Positions 11,428 to 26,500 of a DNA stretch of 64,000 bases are shown here, piece after piece. The DNA comes from Lepidostoma basale. Its lineage: Eukaryota; Arthropoda; Insecta; Trichoptera; Lepidostomatidae. A model generated the notes under the pieces. That model was given only the letters and a program-made list of their open reading frames with translations. It was not told the origin of the DNA and searched no databases. A program made the translations under genes and the position numbers. Positions within the stretch are counted from its first letter, which is position 1, and every line of letters starts with the position of its first letter. The stretch lies in the NCBI GenBank assembly GCA_022606425.2, contig JAHDVF020000089.1, forward strand, positions 370,138 through 434,137. Reading direction: 5' to 3'.

Positions 11428-11555
11428 TTAGGTTAGCTCCTGGGGGGCGAGGGGGGCCCCCAGCAGAGCGATGGGGAAGTTCTTCACGTGCGTCTGCCAT
11501 TGAATGGACAGCTGGAAGAACTTCACACTGCTCCACTCCGAGCCATCAATGTAAA
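11428..11555 (-). CDS. KrT95D: PACS last exon and stop codon
   Basis: [20 protein letters not shown], then [12 protein letters not shown] and TAA at 11430-11428. This matches the PACS C-terminus VKFFQLAAQWSSHVKHFPI. Acceptor is a T-run plus CAG. Confidence 0.93.
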
Positions 11556-14500
11556 CTGAAAAAATATATATATCTTTGTACAATCAAGAAAATAATTTCA
11601 TGTAATTAATTATGATATTAATGTTGTTAAATTAAATTTCTTGGTAGAACTTCATTGTAAGTAATGAATATAATTTTTTTTAATAAAAATATTATATAAA
11701 TACGTATTAAGTTTTATTTGACGAATATTATCATATTTTGCTTTATAGCAAATTTGCTACAAATACATTTTTATCGATATAAGTATATTAAACAAATATT
11801 TTCTCCATATTCTATTTGGCAACAGATAATTAAAAACATGTTTTTTGTTAAAATTTAAAAAATCAAGGTTTAATTGTAAATGTTTTTTTAAGAAGTGGTA
11901 ATTTAATAAATTATATGAGTGTAGAGGTATTTTTTGTTTCTTAAGCAGTTCGGATGGGTAGAAGGGCTACGATGGAGTATGCTTTGCTGGAAATTATGCC
12001 CTAAAAATATTGTAATAGGCTAACAACAACACAACAACCATGTCCAACTTTCTTGCGTCATCGAGAGGCCTCTCAGGCCCCGCGAACCCCCGGAAATGTG
12101 ACCACTATCATAGCAGATAGAGGGCGAATAAAAGTGGATACCCCCAGCTAAGGGAAGGAAACCCCGACAGAAAATCCTCCAAAGAAGGCAAGGGGAAACC
12201 ACTCTGGGCAAACTCCCAGGACATCACTATGAACCGTCTGGAACAAGACAGAGAGGCCAGGGTGATAGCCGACGTCGGGGGGACCTGACATGGCACACCA
12301 AAAAGAAAAATAAATAATGATGTGAAATTGCACATTATATAATTAATATGAATGAAAATTTGTGTTTTCTAGAAGTTTCATAATATTTTATGGGTATGAA
12401 ATATTTCGCCTTATCATTTATATTAATAATCATTTGATAATGTCTTAGCAAGGCGAAATATACCATTCTCGTACAATATAATAAAACATCTAGAAAACAG
12501 ACAATTTCATTTGAACTAAGTAAAGAGGTAACTTATTATTCTTTTTTTCTATCCAAGTAATAGTGTTACATTTCAACATACCCTTCAATGGTACATTGTG
12601 AGATGATTTAGCGGAGCAGATGAGCCGGGAAACATTGTCCAGTGTCTGACTGCGCCCGGTGTCGGTGTCCTTGTCTTTTTCCTTCTTCTTCCCGAGCCTC
12701 ATTACTGGAAAACAAAATTAATTACATTTAACAAAATAATCATTCTTAGAGTACAGCCGATTTTAAGTGAGAGGAGGTTAAAGATGATATCATATGAATT
12801 TTACATGTATTAATTTAAATGGAAGAATTGCATGTGAAGAAAAAGTTTGTTATTTAAACAGTATGATTATTAATCATCCAATTTATTATTATTATATGAC
12901 ACAAAAAAATGTTTTGTGTGATGATAAGGCATATTAATATATTTATTTGTATATATACGGTTAATTTATAAATAAGTTTATCCAGTTGGAACATAATAGA
13001 AGATGTGAAAATTATAAATTCATTAATCAAAAATTTATAATTAATTTGAATTTTTTTATTAATATGAATCTGTGTTTCTAGAAGTTTTATGGAAATGACG
13101 TGTTTGGTCATGTTAAGGCACTATCTAATGTTTTTTTTTAATCATTAAAAATATCTTATAAACATTTATACAAATAAACATTTTCATTCATATAAATTAT
13201 AAAGAAAACAAGTAAAACTTTTGAGTGACTTAATATTAAAAAAAAAAAGCTTTTGAGTGACTTAATATTAAAAAAATAAATTTGGAAAGAATATTAAACA
13301 TTTTTACAAAATAAAAATATATAAATATTATCCACAACATATTTTGTAGGTGACCTCCTCTATCCTCAGGTGTAAATATAAATCCGAAACATATTTGGAA
13401 AATATTTTGTAAAAATATTTAATGAATTAAGTGGATTATAAAATGTTTAATATTCTCCTTCCAAATTAATAATGGAATTCCACAGCCTTAACCTTCAATA
13501 AAGTGAAACATGCTAAATGTGCCATTCGTGCAAGAACGAGTATAGAAAAAAATAAATGGACAATATTTATTAAAAAACAATATGAACAAACTTTTTTGTT
13601 TCTTTTCCTTGGTGGCATACGTGATGTGGAAGCCTGGTGCCGCATGTGGGTCCACGCCGGGGGTGAGGCGTGCTGCATGGAGGCAGCGGAAGGTGGACTT
13701 TAGGCAGGAACGAGCGGAGGGCGGTGCGGCGAGGGTGGGGCCCGGGGAGGGTGCCGCCGGTGTGGGCGCACCCTTCAAATGACCCTCTAGGCGCCGCCGA
13801 CCCGATGCTTCTTCCGATTTGGATGAACCATCCTGTTTTAGCATCTGAAAATTTATTTAAATCTTTGAATGTAAACAGTAGAACTCCCTCCCCAGGACAT
13901 CATTATGGACCGTCTGGTACAGGATAAAGAGGCCTACTCCAGGGTGATAGCCGACATCGGGGGGACCTGACATGGCACTCCAAGAAGAAGAAAGAACCAG
14001 TAAAATAGCTGGAATTTGTGTTGAATTTCAAAGTAAAAATTTGTTGATTGGTAGTATTCTGCACAATCATTTATACAAATAAACAGAGAGTGGTTTAGGA
14101 CATACTTTATTAACCTTTTTACACCCGCGGACCACCAAAAAAAATTATTCTTCTTTTGTTTTCTGCACTACTGTTATACAATAATAATTCGAACAAAATT
14201 CGAAATAATTCAGAAACGTTCTCGGGCATCCGGATCGTGTGCATTTCAAATTACTTTAGGAAAGAATCGAAGTATTCCTCTCTCGCTCTGTTGTATTCTA
14301 AATACTCTCGTACTCTTTATTCATGACTTCAGGGCTTTTGGCTGTATACATGGTGTTATGATATGATTTTAAATCTTACAGTATGCTGATACAATAGTAA
14401 TTAAAGGGAATTTTAGGTGAACACCTAAAAAATCTCCAGCAACTGGTTGAGAAACTATGACCTAGGGGACAAAACATTTAGCTCCCGATCCAGAGGAATT

Positions 14501-17500
14501 GGATTCAAGCCTAGACATGACCCAATCCTTATTCATAATAATGAGCTATTTTCTGCTCATAATAAAAAATATAAAATAAATACTAATACCATAGATTTCA
14601 ATCCTTCGTGTTAGTCTTAAAAAAAATTCGGTACTAACCTGCCAGTAGTCCAGCTGCAGCTCCAATGGCTCCCAGCTGGGCTGCGGAGCAGAAGGAGCTG
14701 GTGTATCACCCAAAAGGCTGCCGGAAGAGGGAGCCACGGGGAGCGGAGCAGGCGTGGCTGGCGGGGAGGGCCGCGGGGCTGCTGGCGGAGAGCCCCCTTC
14801 TTCCAAGTCCATGGAGTGCTGGGAGTTCTCAGCCGATCCTATCCTTACATCCTGGAAAAATAATATTTCAGGTTACACAAAAATCTAAAATAACCTTTTT
14901 ATTTTTATCATTTATCATATCATATACCAAATACTCATTTAAAGAAATTGCCATTCACAATGGAGATCTAGTTCCAACCCTTATGTATATGGATTGCATG
15001 TATAAGCATGGAACTGGCAGAAGAAGGATGCGAGCAGAATAAATGCGGTAGAGATGAGATCCCTTAGATGTATGTGTGATAAAACAATTTGAACTTACGT
15101 TAACAAATGGCACAAATATTTGACTAGAATCTTCATCACAAGATCTCTCCCGGTACGTCACCATGGCTTCCGCTATGGGCAGCTGGATAACCGGCCCGGA
15201 GCCATTCACATATCTGGAATAAAACATTAATTAACGATGGTATAACTGCAATACGTTAAAATATACAATATTAAAAATAATAATATTAATTTGGATGTGG
15301 CGAGTGGACAACGATATTGAAAGAAGAATTGGTGTGGGTAACAAAATGAATGGTGCACTTGAATTTGTCATCGCAAACAAATGTCTGTCCAAAGAAGCTA
15401 AGATGGTGTTCCATTATGTATGAAAGTGAAGCATGGAACTGGCAAAAGATGAAAAAAGAAAGAAGAATAAATGCAGTAGAAATGAGATCTCTTAGACAAA
15501 TTTGTGATAAATATGTATATGATAGAGTGTAAAATATAAGAAGCGAATGCAGTGCGAATGAAAGTGTTATGAACAGAATAATGAAAGGGCCAGTAAGATG
15601 GTTTAGACACATGGAAATAATGATTGAAGAATGTTTATATTAACGATGTAAACAGAACAAGAAAAATATATTGAGGAAAATGCAGCATGAATAAATCAAT
15701 CAAATATTAAATGTTAGTCACATGAGGAGTTGAGAGAAATATCTAAGGAAAGAAGAGTGTGGTAGTCCATTCTTTTTATCTACCTCTTCAGGTGGTTAGT
15801 TTCATATTGTAAATAAAACGTCAATCTAAATTTTTAGGAAGAGGATTTTAATTTATTTCACATCTAACCGATGAATAAAGAAGTTCTGAAAAGTAACCTA
15901 TTGATCCGGCTGGTCATCTCAGCTGTGTCTCCGATAGAGCCATCGGCCACTCGCTCACACAGGGCCTGCCAACCGTCTCCTCCGAAAAGCAGTGAGTAGC
16001 CTGCATCCACCGACGATAGGTATCGAGATATGTTGTTCACTCCTGTAACAAAAAACTTGCCTATATTGTTTCTTGAACAATGGTGTTAAACTCCATATTA
16101 AATAATTAAAACAAATCAAAATGTCTGTTTTATGGTAGTTTTATAATATTATATGGGAAACACATGTTTTGCCTTTCTAATACATTATCAAATGTTTTTG
16201 ATAATGCCTTAGAAAGTTTAGTCGTGCCTTAGAAAGAAATGTTTAATAATGCCTTAGAAAGGCGAAACATGTCAGTCACATACTTCATAATAAAACTTCT
16301 AGGAAACAGACATATTCATTTGCATAAATAAAAAAAATTTGCCATTATTAAAATAAATAAACAAAAAGTTTAATTATATATTTAAATGATAAACACACAA
16401 ATTAATATAAAGATAAACAAATGATTTTACTGAAATCTCTTGATGGAAGTTCATTTTAAATAATAATTAAATAAAACGATGTTTTTTAACTACTTCCACT
16501 TTTGTCTTTATTTAGACAGCGAGCCTGTCGATGCCAGCGAGCCTGGCGAATCCGGTCGCTGTCTAAATAAAGACAAAAGTGGAAGTAGTTAAAAAACATC
16601 GTTTTATTTAATTATTATTTAAAGATAAACAGTTTTTAAAAATAGATTTAACTAACCAAGTGGTATGATATAGAAGCGCACATGTGCCCCCCAGTCCGGA
16701 GGCCGCAGCGCCCAGAGTTCCACGTACGAGCGCAGGGCTCCGCTGACTAGGGCATCGGGGCCCACTAGCACTAGGCGGACAGCCTGCATCGGTTTTGCTG
16801 ATGTGTTGCAACTGGAATATGACACATCAAATGTTAAACTGTTGAACATATGTATTAAAAATATAATAATTATAAAATTAATGTTGTTTTTTGAAATTTC
16901 ATGGTTAGAACTAATGACATTAGTGGCTTTTACTAAATATGCATTATAAAAAGATGTTTTACATTTTAATTTTATTTTCATTATAATAAAACAAACAAAC
17001 CAGTTTCTCTTCAGGGATAGGTAGAGAGAATGAACTGCCACACTACTCCATCCTGACACACCTCTCTAGCTTTCTCCACATTCATACAACGAGTCATACA
17101 CGCACGCCGATTCTTCCGACTTCTGACATGACAAACCTTTAAAAATTAAATAATTTGGTCATGCCATGTTTTCCCCAGTCTACATTGACTCTGTACTCCA
17201 TTTACATCGTTAAAATATACTATCTTAACCATTATTTCTCCATCCATGCGCTCCATATGTCCAAACCAACGCAGCGATCCTTCCATAATTTTGTTCATAA
17301 TACCTTCTTTCGCTCTATATTCCTTTCTTATATCAGCATTTGAGATTCTGTCATACATCGTTCTATCACATATAATCTTAGGGATCTCATCTCTACCGCA
17401 TTTCATCTGCTCTCTTCCTTCTTCTGCCAGTTTCATGCTTCGCTTCAATACATAAGGAGTTGGTACCAAAACTCCATTGTGAACGGACATTTTCGCCTTC

Positions 17501-20500
17501 ATTGATAAATTCTTGTTTTCAATAATCATTTTATGTTGTTTTTTTTTTAACAAGAAAAATATGTAAATTGACTAATGAATCTACTAACCCATAGATGGCT
17601 CAACAATACCTGTATATCGTTGTAGAGCGGAAGAAGGTATTATGAACCATATGGAGCGCATGAATGGTGAAAGAATGGTCAAGAAAGTATACGTTAACAA
17701 TGGAAATGGAGTACAGAGTCAAGGTACAAATCATCATTATAATAAATAATAAATAAATAAAGGTAGACCGAGGAAAACATGAAATGACCAAATTAATCAA
17801 ATTTTAAAGATTGGTGATTGGTGTATGACTCATATGAATGTGGAGGGAGCTGGAAAGGTGTGTCAGGATAGAGTAGTTTGGCAGTTAATTCTCTCTGCCT
17901 ACCCCTGCGGAAAACCGGATGGTTTGTTTGTTTTATAATAAAATAGATACTTACTGCTTGCAAATTTTGTTGAGCAACGCCTGCATGATAGCGCGCACCT
18001 CCTGGTGGTTATGTGGAACTAGCACGGGCCCAGCAGACGGCAGCTGGGGCGCCAGGCGCGGGGCCAGACGAGGGCCAGGTCCCTCTCGTGGAGCTAACAC
18101 CAACCACAGGCTCTCTGGAGGCGGTCCTACCCCCTCCTCCCCGCCCAGAGCGCGCCATGTGAGCTCCAGCAGGCTGCGTCGTGGCTGGAAGTACAAAAAT
18201 TTAAGTCATGTAAGATATACTAACCTTTTGGATTTCTTTATTATGATTATAATACACACCATCAACAATAATCAAGTGCGTTATGCTATCCTTTACGAAA
18301 GCATTGAAAACTGAATATCATAGATACACGATGAACAACTAGCTACCGGCACATGCATCTACGATGAGAGATCTCAGGATCGTATATGAGAATAGGCTGA
18401 CATTTCGTTCACATATCGAGAGGATGTGTGATACTGCACTAAGGATGTTGGGCTTCATCGTCCGGGCCGGAAGAGATTTAGGAGATCCCAATGTGCTCAG
18501 AGTCCTATAAAACGCATTGGTTCGGAGCAGACTCGAAAGTGGTTCTGTGTATGGAGTCCTCACGAGGCGAGATATTCTGTTATGCTGGAGAGGGTTCAGA
18601 AAAAAATTCTGAGGTATCTCTACATGAGGGAGTAGGGTTGCTATCCGTGTCTCTATCGCACTACTTCTGGTATTGTACTATATACAATATATTATTTTAT
18701 CGGTTCTCAATAGATGCCTTAAACCTTAATTTTGTAATGTCTATTGATGAAATAAACTGATTTGATTTGATTTGATTTAACCCATTGGCTTACCTGAGAT
18801 TTTGTATTTGTTTCTACTTTGTAGTGAAGCAGGTTGCCGGTTTGAGGCATTTTCAACTGTATATGTTAACAATGTAAATGAAACTAGAAATAGAGGAAGA
18901 CCGAGGAAAACTTTGCAAGATCAAATAAATTAAATATTTAATGATGGCAATGTGAGACTCGGAATGTGTTGACGAAAGGAGAGAAGTATGTCAGGAGAGA
19001 ACAGTGTGGCGATCCATTCTTTCTCACTACCCCTTCAGATAAACGACATGATGGTTATTTTGTTAGTTAACCAAAAGTAAAATGAAATAGATGGAAGATG
19101 GACCCAGGGGGTTACTGAATGGAAGCTTAGACTGGGCCGAAGATGTGTCGGGAGACAGCCTACCAGGTGGAGCGATAATATTCTGCGGACAGCGGAAAGG
19201 GCCTGGAGAACACGAGTGAGAGACCGAGAAGAGTGGCGTGGGGGTGAAGAGGCCTACATCCAGCAGTGGATGAAGACAAGCTGACAAAGGAAAATAAAAT
19301 AGAATAACTTTTTGTTGATGTGAGAGTGATGATGCATTACCTCGGCATTGGTGGGGCTCTGTGCAGAGTGGTCAGAGGCCGCGGGTCGCAGCCCTGTGTC
19401 TGTGGGGATGGTGAGCGAGTGCTGCTGCTTCTTCTTTCCGGCGCTGGCCGGGGTCGACGAACCCGTGGTGGAGCGGAACAGACGGGATCGCTTCTCATCC
19501 TGGACAAGGATAAAGAAATCAAGATTAGTGATATCTTCCCATCCCAATGTAATAATAATTTATAAATCAGATCCTATTACTATAATATCCCACCATCTGC
19601 GGGCAGATTGCCTTGATAATTACCATGCGGACTGTGTAGCTGTAATAATTAACTGTGTGAATAGTTTGACATGTAATAAGAAGATGCCACTAAAATCACA
19701 GGTAGAAATATTCTTCCAAATGTTGACTGCCGAACACTGGCCGGGAGAGTGGTAAGGGGAGAAACTATTACGGCGGACCTCAGTCCAGGTCAGGTCCTAT
19801 ACTGTTCGGTTTTAAGTTAGCAGGAGGGGGTTTAGCCATCAGGAAAAGGTTCATCAGTTCAATTCAGCCTTTCGTGCAGAGTCAGAGCTTTAAAAGTGTT
19901 TTTTCTGATTCCAAATCAGTTGATTTCTTAAAAAGTTACCAACCGATCCATTTTTTAGAAAAATATACTATTCCTATTACTTTACTGCTATACTATTCCC
20001 ACCAGCTACCACTTGTCCAGTAAACAAGTATAAATACCCTTTTTTTTAAGATAATCTCATTTTGTTTGTTGTGTTTTTGGGTAACACCGTGTGATTTCGG
20101 TAACTTCTTCTCGACCGACGTTTCGGAGATCGTTGCAGTCTCCATCTTCAGGGTAATGAATGTGATATGTGTAGTGTCTGCTAAGGTACTTCACCGTTGT
20201 ACCGTGTCACCAGCAGTGTGTACGTGTGAGACAAAGGTTCCCCGAAATAGCTTGGCACTGGGGGCATTCCGGAGCGGTATGTTGCCGGCAGTGGGTTATT
20301 CCCCGAATTAGCTAAGCACAAGGGGCCCATTCCACATTTATTGAAATATCTTGTCGGAAGTTCATTTTAAATAGTAATTAAATAAAACTATGTTTTTTAA
20401 GAACTACTTCCATTTTTGTCTTTATTACGACAGCGAGCTTGGCGAAATCAGACACTGTCAAAATAAATATAGACAATAGTGGTAAGAGTTATTTAAAAAC

Positions 20501-23500
20501 ATTGTATTTAATTACTATTAATCAGTGGCGGTACTCCCATAGAAGCCTGGCTTGCATAAGAAATTGTGAATCAAAACCCCCAAATCTAAGAAATCATACC
20601 CTCGCATAAACCAACAACCCACCAAGTCACCTTCCAACAATGTTCCCATCAGACGTAAGAGGAATAGCCACAAGAGCTAAACCTCTGTAAGCCAGAAGAG
20701 GTTTTGATTCAAAATTTCTTACGCAAACCGGGCTTCTGGGCTTCTATTGGAGTACCGCCACTGCTATTAATACCCTTCCCGCATTAATCTTGTTGCTCAT
20801 CTATAGTATACATATCTATTAATCTTTCTTCTTTACTCTCTTCCAGATCATCCTCTTAACTTGTCCTAGGCTAATTGTTTACTGTTACTGTTTTAAAATG
20901 TTCCTAGATTTAAGTAACTTATCTGTATTATGAATAATGTATTGGAATTAATTCCGTCAACAACAAAATAAATAAATAAATTAAATGTGTTAATGTCATA
21001 AATACACAATTTTTCTTTATAACTAAATTGACATAGAACTATTGAGGTTGAAGACAGTGCTAAACGAATTAGCCACTAATCACGTAAAATGCAAGTCGAT
21101 AAAAAAAAAAACTTGAAATGTGCACAGTGCATAATTCAAAAACTGAGTTTTATGTACTTTTTCCCTGGGTGGTGATCCAGATAGCTGATCATTATTGAGG
21201 TCCAGATTATCATCTTGGTCGAGGTATGGCAACATGGACCCATCAGGCCCCCCGGGGCCCCTCTCACCCATCTTGCTGCGCCATTGGTCACTCTCTGTTG
21301 AAGATAAAGAGACTATCAGCATTACAGTGAGATTGTACAACAAATTACATTATCCTTCCCCATCCAATTCCTATTTCCTTCAACGATCGAGTGTTATCAG
21401 AGTCTAAATCATCTATTATAATGTCAAATTTTCACACACTACATTACATATGAGGCCGCCAGGGCAAGAGTGGTCTAACCCCAAATTTAGACAATGGAGA
21501 TAAATGCGATTGAAAATTTGACGTTTTTTCCCCATTTTTTTTTTAAAACTATACGGGTTAGGGTCTTCTTTAGTGATAAACCTTGCTTGTTTGGTGAATG
21601 TCTTTAGAATAGTATTTGAAATATTGGGAAATATAAAGTTTAAGGATATTTTTTGATGGTTACTTATAATAGACCACATATGACTCCATATATTTTGATT
21701 TTTTGTCAGAGAAAAAGAAGTATTTATGGCAATATCTATGTTTCCACTTGGAAATGGTGGTTAGATTAATTTTTCTTTTATAGTAGGTCACAAATAGGTG
21801 TGGGTTAGACCAGTAATTCAATTTTTCAAAAAATTTGGTTAGACCATTCTTGTCCTAGTGCCCTCATATATCCTGACAGAAATAATACATAATGACTAAC
21901 TTAGTTACACTACCCGCTTTAATCCACAAAAACTTATCTATCCTCCTCAACATTTTTATGTGTTAGACACACATATTGATTTTTGCATGCATGCCTGAAA
22001 TTTTAAATATGATTGATTTGATTGTGCTATATTTTCCTCAATCATCAATCATCCATATAATGCTTCATTCATTTCAATAATAATACTTTCGATACCATTC
22101 ATTCAATTCATGCATTCGACCCTTTTTTAATGATCGTTTTCATGACATATTTTCACACATTCATCTACTCGATAATATCTACTATCATACACAGTTTCAT
22201 GCATTACTTCCATACCTAAGAGTCGGTATATGATTTTAAAAATATTACTGTTAAGATTTATAAAACTGTTATAATATCACAATTTATTTTTATTCACTGA
22301 GAGTGTTCCGACAGCTGTTTCACCAACCGATGTTGGCATCATCAGGTGTTACAATAAACTATTAACTAAGTTTATTGTAACACCTGATGATGCCAGCGTC
22401 GGTTGGCAAAACAGCCGTCGCGACACTATCAGTGAATAAAAATAAATTGTGATAACAGTGTTATAATTTAACAGTAATAATGTTAAAGTATCATAGTGTT
22501 TCGGCCAAAACAATGGACTATTTTTTTTATATTTAAAAAAATACTAGTGAAATCAACAATCTCTTTAATTCTAAACATAACCCCAATTATTAACAATTAA
22601 CCACTACAAATGTCAACTAGTTAAGTTTTCAATACAAATATTTGAAAATCTAAGGTGTCTCACAATGTTGGTGGGTTGTGTTTTGTCTTAAATGAAAGTG
22701 GATGATGGAGATTGCACAGAACTAGTAGTAAAACAAGTATCAATCTATAGAGGAATTTAAAAAAAAACAAAAGCTGCATATGTTCATAAGAGCGAAATAT
22801 TCTATGCATACAACTAACTATACACATATAATAGTGAAGTATGATTTAATAAGTGCAAAAGGCCAAAATATAAATGATGGCAAGCATTAGGAAACAATAA
22901 GGCAAGACAGAAAAAGCTTAGGAGAAGAAGCCCTGAAACAATCCAATAGTCATTTAGGAAAGAAAAATAATCATTATCCAGAGAAACACATAAATAGACA
23001 AGAGTGTAGAAGAATTAAAATTAAAGAGTGAAAAATATATTTATAGGGTATTCAACATAGTTATTATAACTTAACATAATTAGGAGAAAAATATTTAGAA
23101 CGATCTGTTTTATAATTTTAAATTATATAAAATTAAACAATTTGATGGATGGATTTTCAATATTTAAGGGTGTTGGGTTGTTCATATAAAATCCACCAAA
23201 AATATATTATTATGTTATTTTATTATTATTTAGTTGAATAGCTCTTTACATCATTAGAATACGAGCCAAATCGATGTAAAGGGTGGGAAAATAAACATCA
23301 AATGAAATATGGTTAAAACCATGTGAATAAAAACCATGAGAGTTATCGCTTTACATATTGCTCTTATTGTTGAGATATTCACGAATTCGCTATAACTCCA
23401 TCTAAAGAGGTCTATATCAGTTGCCACATCGTTTAGAATACAAATAGTCTTCAATACAAGAGAACTTCGAAGCACCTCTGTGCGGCAATTTGGGGCATAA

Positions 23501-26500
23501 AATAAGATATGCCCCCTTGCCCTGATATGGCTATGGGGAACGTATAGATTTAGTTCTCTTAGTAGTACAGGATATGTGCTCGTTTTAAAATTAATCAATA
23601 TTAATAATTTTAATTAATAAAACCTCTACTATCGTGTATATGTGAAATTTAAATTTCGTTTTAAATCAATCCCAAGATTTATAGATAATTTGCATTGTAT
23701 ATTAAAAGCATAAAGTTGTTCAAATATTGTTTTTGTGTGGTTTCAGTTATATAAAAATATCCTTAATATATGGTTTACATATAAATTTTATTAGAGACAA
23801 TTCATACGAAAAATTGAACCCGTGTGTTTTCATTTTACATAGAAACACAATTATACATTTTATAGAGAAACAATGATCTATTTGTATGTATCATGTTAAA
23901 TAAAATAAGTTATTTTAAATTTAAATTTTCCATGCTCTGATGGTTCTACAAATGATAATGTTAAGTAATTTATTTAAGAAGAGATTGATAGAAAGAGTGA
24001 CATGGAAATATTAATTTCAAATGCTTAAACAAATGATTTCAGAATTATAAAATGTGTATAATGATTCAAGCTAGCAACATTTCTGTGAGTGAGAATACAA
24101 ATTATAGGTCACATGAACAGACAATCACAGAGGGGAACAAAAGAGAAGAAATAATAGCACATAAGAAAGTGAAAGTTGAAGACTACATAATAAAGTGTGT
24201 GCTTGAATTTAGAGATACATACACAGGACTTAGGATTATATGGGAAGCCTAAATACAAATGTGTAACATTATGTTGTGAAAATAATACAATATTGTAATT
24301 TTTTTAAATAATCATAAGCTCCCTCAATATTTAATTTCAATATTTGACCAATGTACAGAATGAACCACGGAGGTAAACTTGTATTATCGAATTTAAAACA
24401 GACTATTTCGAATTCAAAATTATGTTCAAGATTCTACTAAAGAAAGTTAACCATTTTTGAGTGTTGGAACACTCACAAAATAAGCATAGATGAAATAAAG
24501 TGAGATTCTGTTGGTCTATATTGTTGATGGTTAGGGTACTAAATATACAAAAATTTTAAAATAGCCTAACAAGAATAAGAATTTGAATGTATAAATGTTT
24601 TAACAATGGATTTTTTTAATTTATATATTATTTTAAACTAACCAAATAGTTTTGGCAAACTAATAAAATACTTTTTTTAGATTGTAAAAGACATCCCTAA
24701 TTTTTATAAAAATACTTATTATCAAATGGGTTAGTCTAGTATTCGCAGAAGTCATACCAATGGAGTAATCTTTTAAAATTAACTTTTAATTTATTATCAT
24801 ATTAAAATTTTCAAAGTCTACCACCGTTAGAGTTCTTTTGAAATCGACGACAAACCTGGCACGACTGAGTTATTAGGCCGCTTCTCCCTGTTGGTCTGCA
24901 CCGGGTCTTGGGCCGGAGAAACCACGGCTGCCGCCCTCTCCGGTGGAGGCTGGATGGCTGCTAAGGCGCTGGTGATGGACGCGCGGGCCGCTGCTCGTGT
25001 CGGAGCGTAAAGTAAGCACACAGATACAGGGATACAAGCGACACACACACACGCACACGCAAAAGCTAATGACGCTCACATGGCCAAAATTATATGATGT
25101 AATAACGTGTAACCCATTTGTGATAAATGGATCATGTTTATATAAAAAAAATTGTAACAAAAAGGTATTCTTGAAAGCCCACTATTGAGACTTGTAAGTA
25201 AATTAAACAGATATTGAAAAAAAAAACTTTTAAAAGCATATGAGGAATTTGGTGATCAATGCCAAAATGCTCACATCAAAGTTAATTATTTGTAGAGTCC
25301 AATATTTTGTGGGATACCCACTTGAACAGCGCGGGACAAAACTGAAAGCTCTGCGTCCCTCGTCTTAATTAAGCTTAGACTGTAATGTTCTCTGCGAAAA
25401 TCTGATTTGTGTGAAAGCACCCCCGTTTTAATTATTTGTATTGTTTGTTAGATTGTCTAGAATTAGCACAATAATTTATTCAAGTAATGTATTGAATATT
25501 TTAGCTTTAGGATCCAAATATGAATGAATTTTTTAAAAGAAAAAAAGGGGCTTATATTTTTACATCATTGTAATTTTTTTTGCCATCATTCTCTAACATC
25601 TCTCCAAGCCATAGAATTTGTATGTAATTTTTTTAGGATAACATAAAAAATACTATCACACAAAATTTTGAAATAATATCATTTTCTAGTTTCATACAGC
25701 TTTATTCAAAACTAAATCTAAAATATAATATTCTAGACTAATGCTGTCAATAAATAAATTTATTGGTCACAAATGACTTTCAAAACGTAATACTCATGCA
25801 CAAATTATATTATGTTAATTACAATTTTGCCATTAAAAATAATGGTGAATTACAAATATTATATAATCTTTAATATCAAGAAAAACATTTTGTTTGTTTT
25901 TAAGTAGAAGTACAGATCTGATTTGGAAATGTTTGAAAAAAATAAGTAAACAAATTGTACAAACATACTTATTTGAATTATTGTGAATAATTGACACAGC
26001 ACAGGCTTTGCCTGGTGCGATAATAATAGATGAGCCGAAATGTGAAATGAAAAAAAAATTATATATAAAAATAAAATAATCTCCATATACGAGTATGTAA
26101 GCAAAAATTTATAAAACTATTTTTCCAGTACGTAATTAACAATATATAGTGTCAGTTAACTATGTATACTATAATTCGGAGATAAATTAACAATATGGAC
26201 GGAATACGATTGACAAAACGAATCTTGTGAATTATTTGCCTAAAGACTGACATGTCAAAGACAAAACAACATTTTAAAAAGCATCTCAAATGTTGATTGT
26301 GGAAACAAAAAAAAAACAAAAAATACATATTTTGCGTTTCCCTTTAAACCTCATAGACAAGAATACAAATAATGATTGCGTGCGTATAGTGTACCTGCTG
26401 GAGTATGCGTGTTGTCATGGTGTGCCAGACTCCTGGAACTGGCGAAGAAGGGCCGTAGAGACGGCTTGGGCGTTGAGCTGATGCTAATGGTGTCCAGCTC

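Noticed and set aside
13488..13844. PACS exon 16 read as a free-standing 118-residue protein
   Set aside because: The frame runs past the splice donor at 13592 into intron; only 13592-13844 fits the family.
23254..23598. 114-residue membrane-protein-like ORF
   Set aside because: Its sequence is the C-terminus of a jockey-like LINE, so it is annotated as a mobile-element fragment.
24052..24252. 66-codon ORF in a PACS intron
   Set aside because: No similarity, no splice context, and AT-rich random-looking composition.
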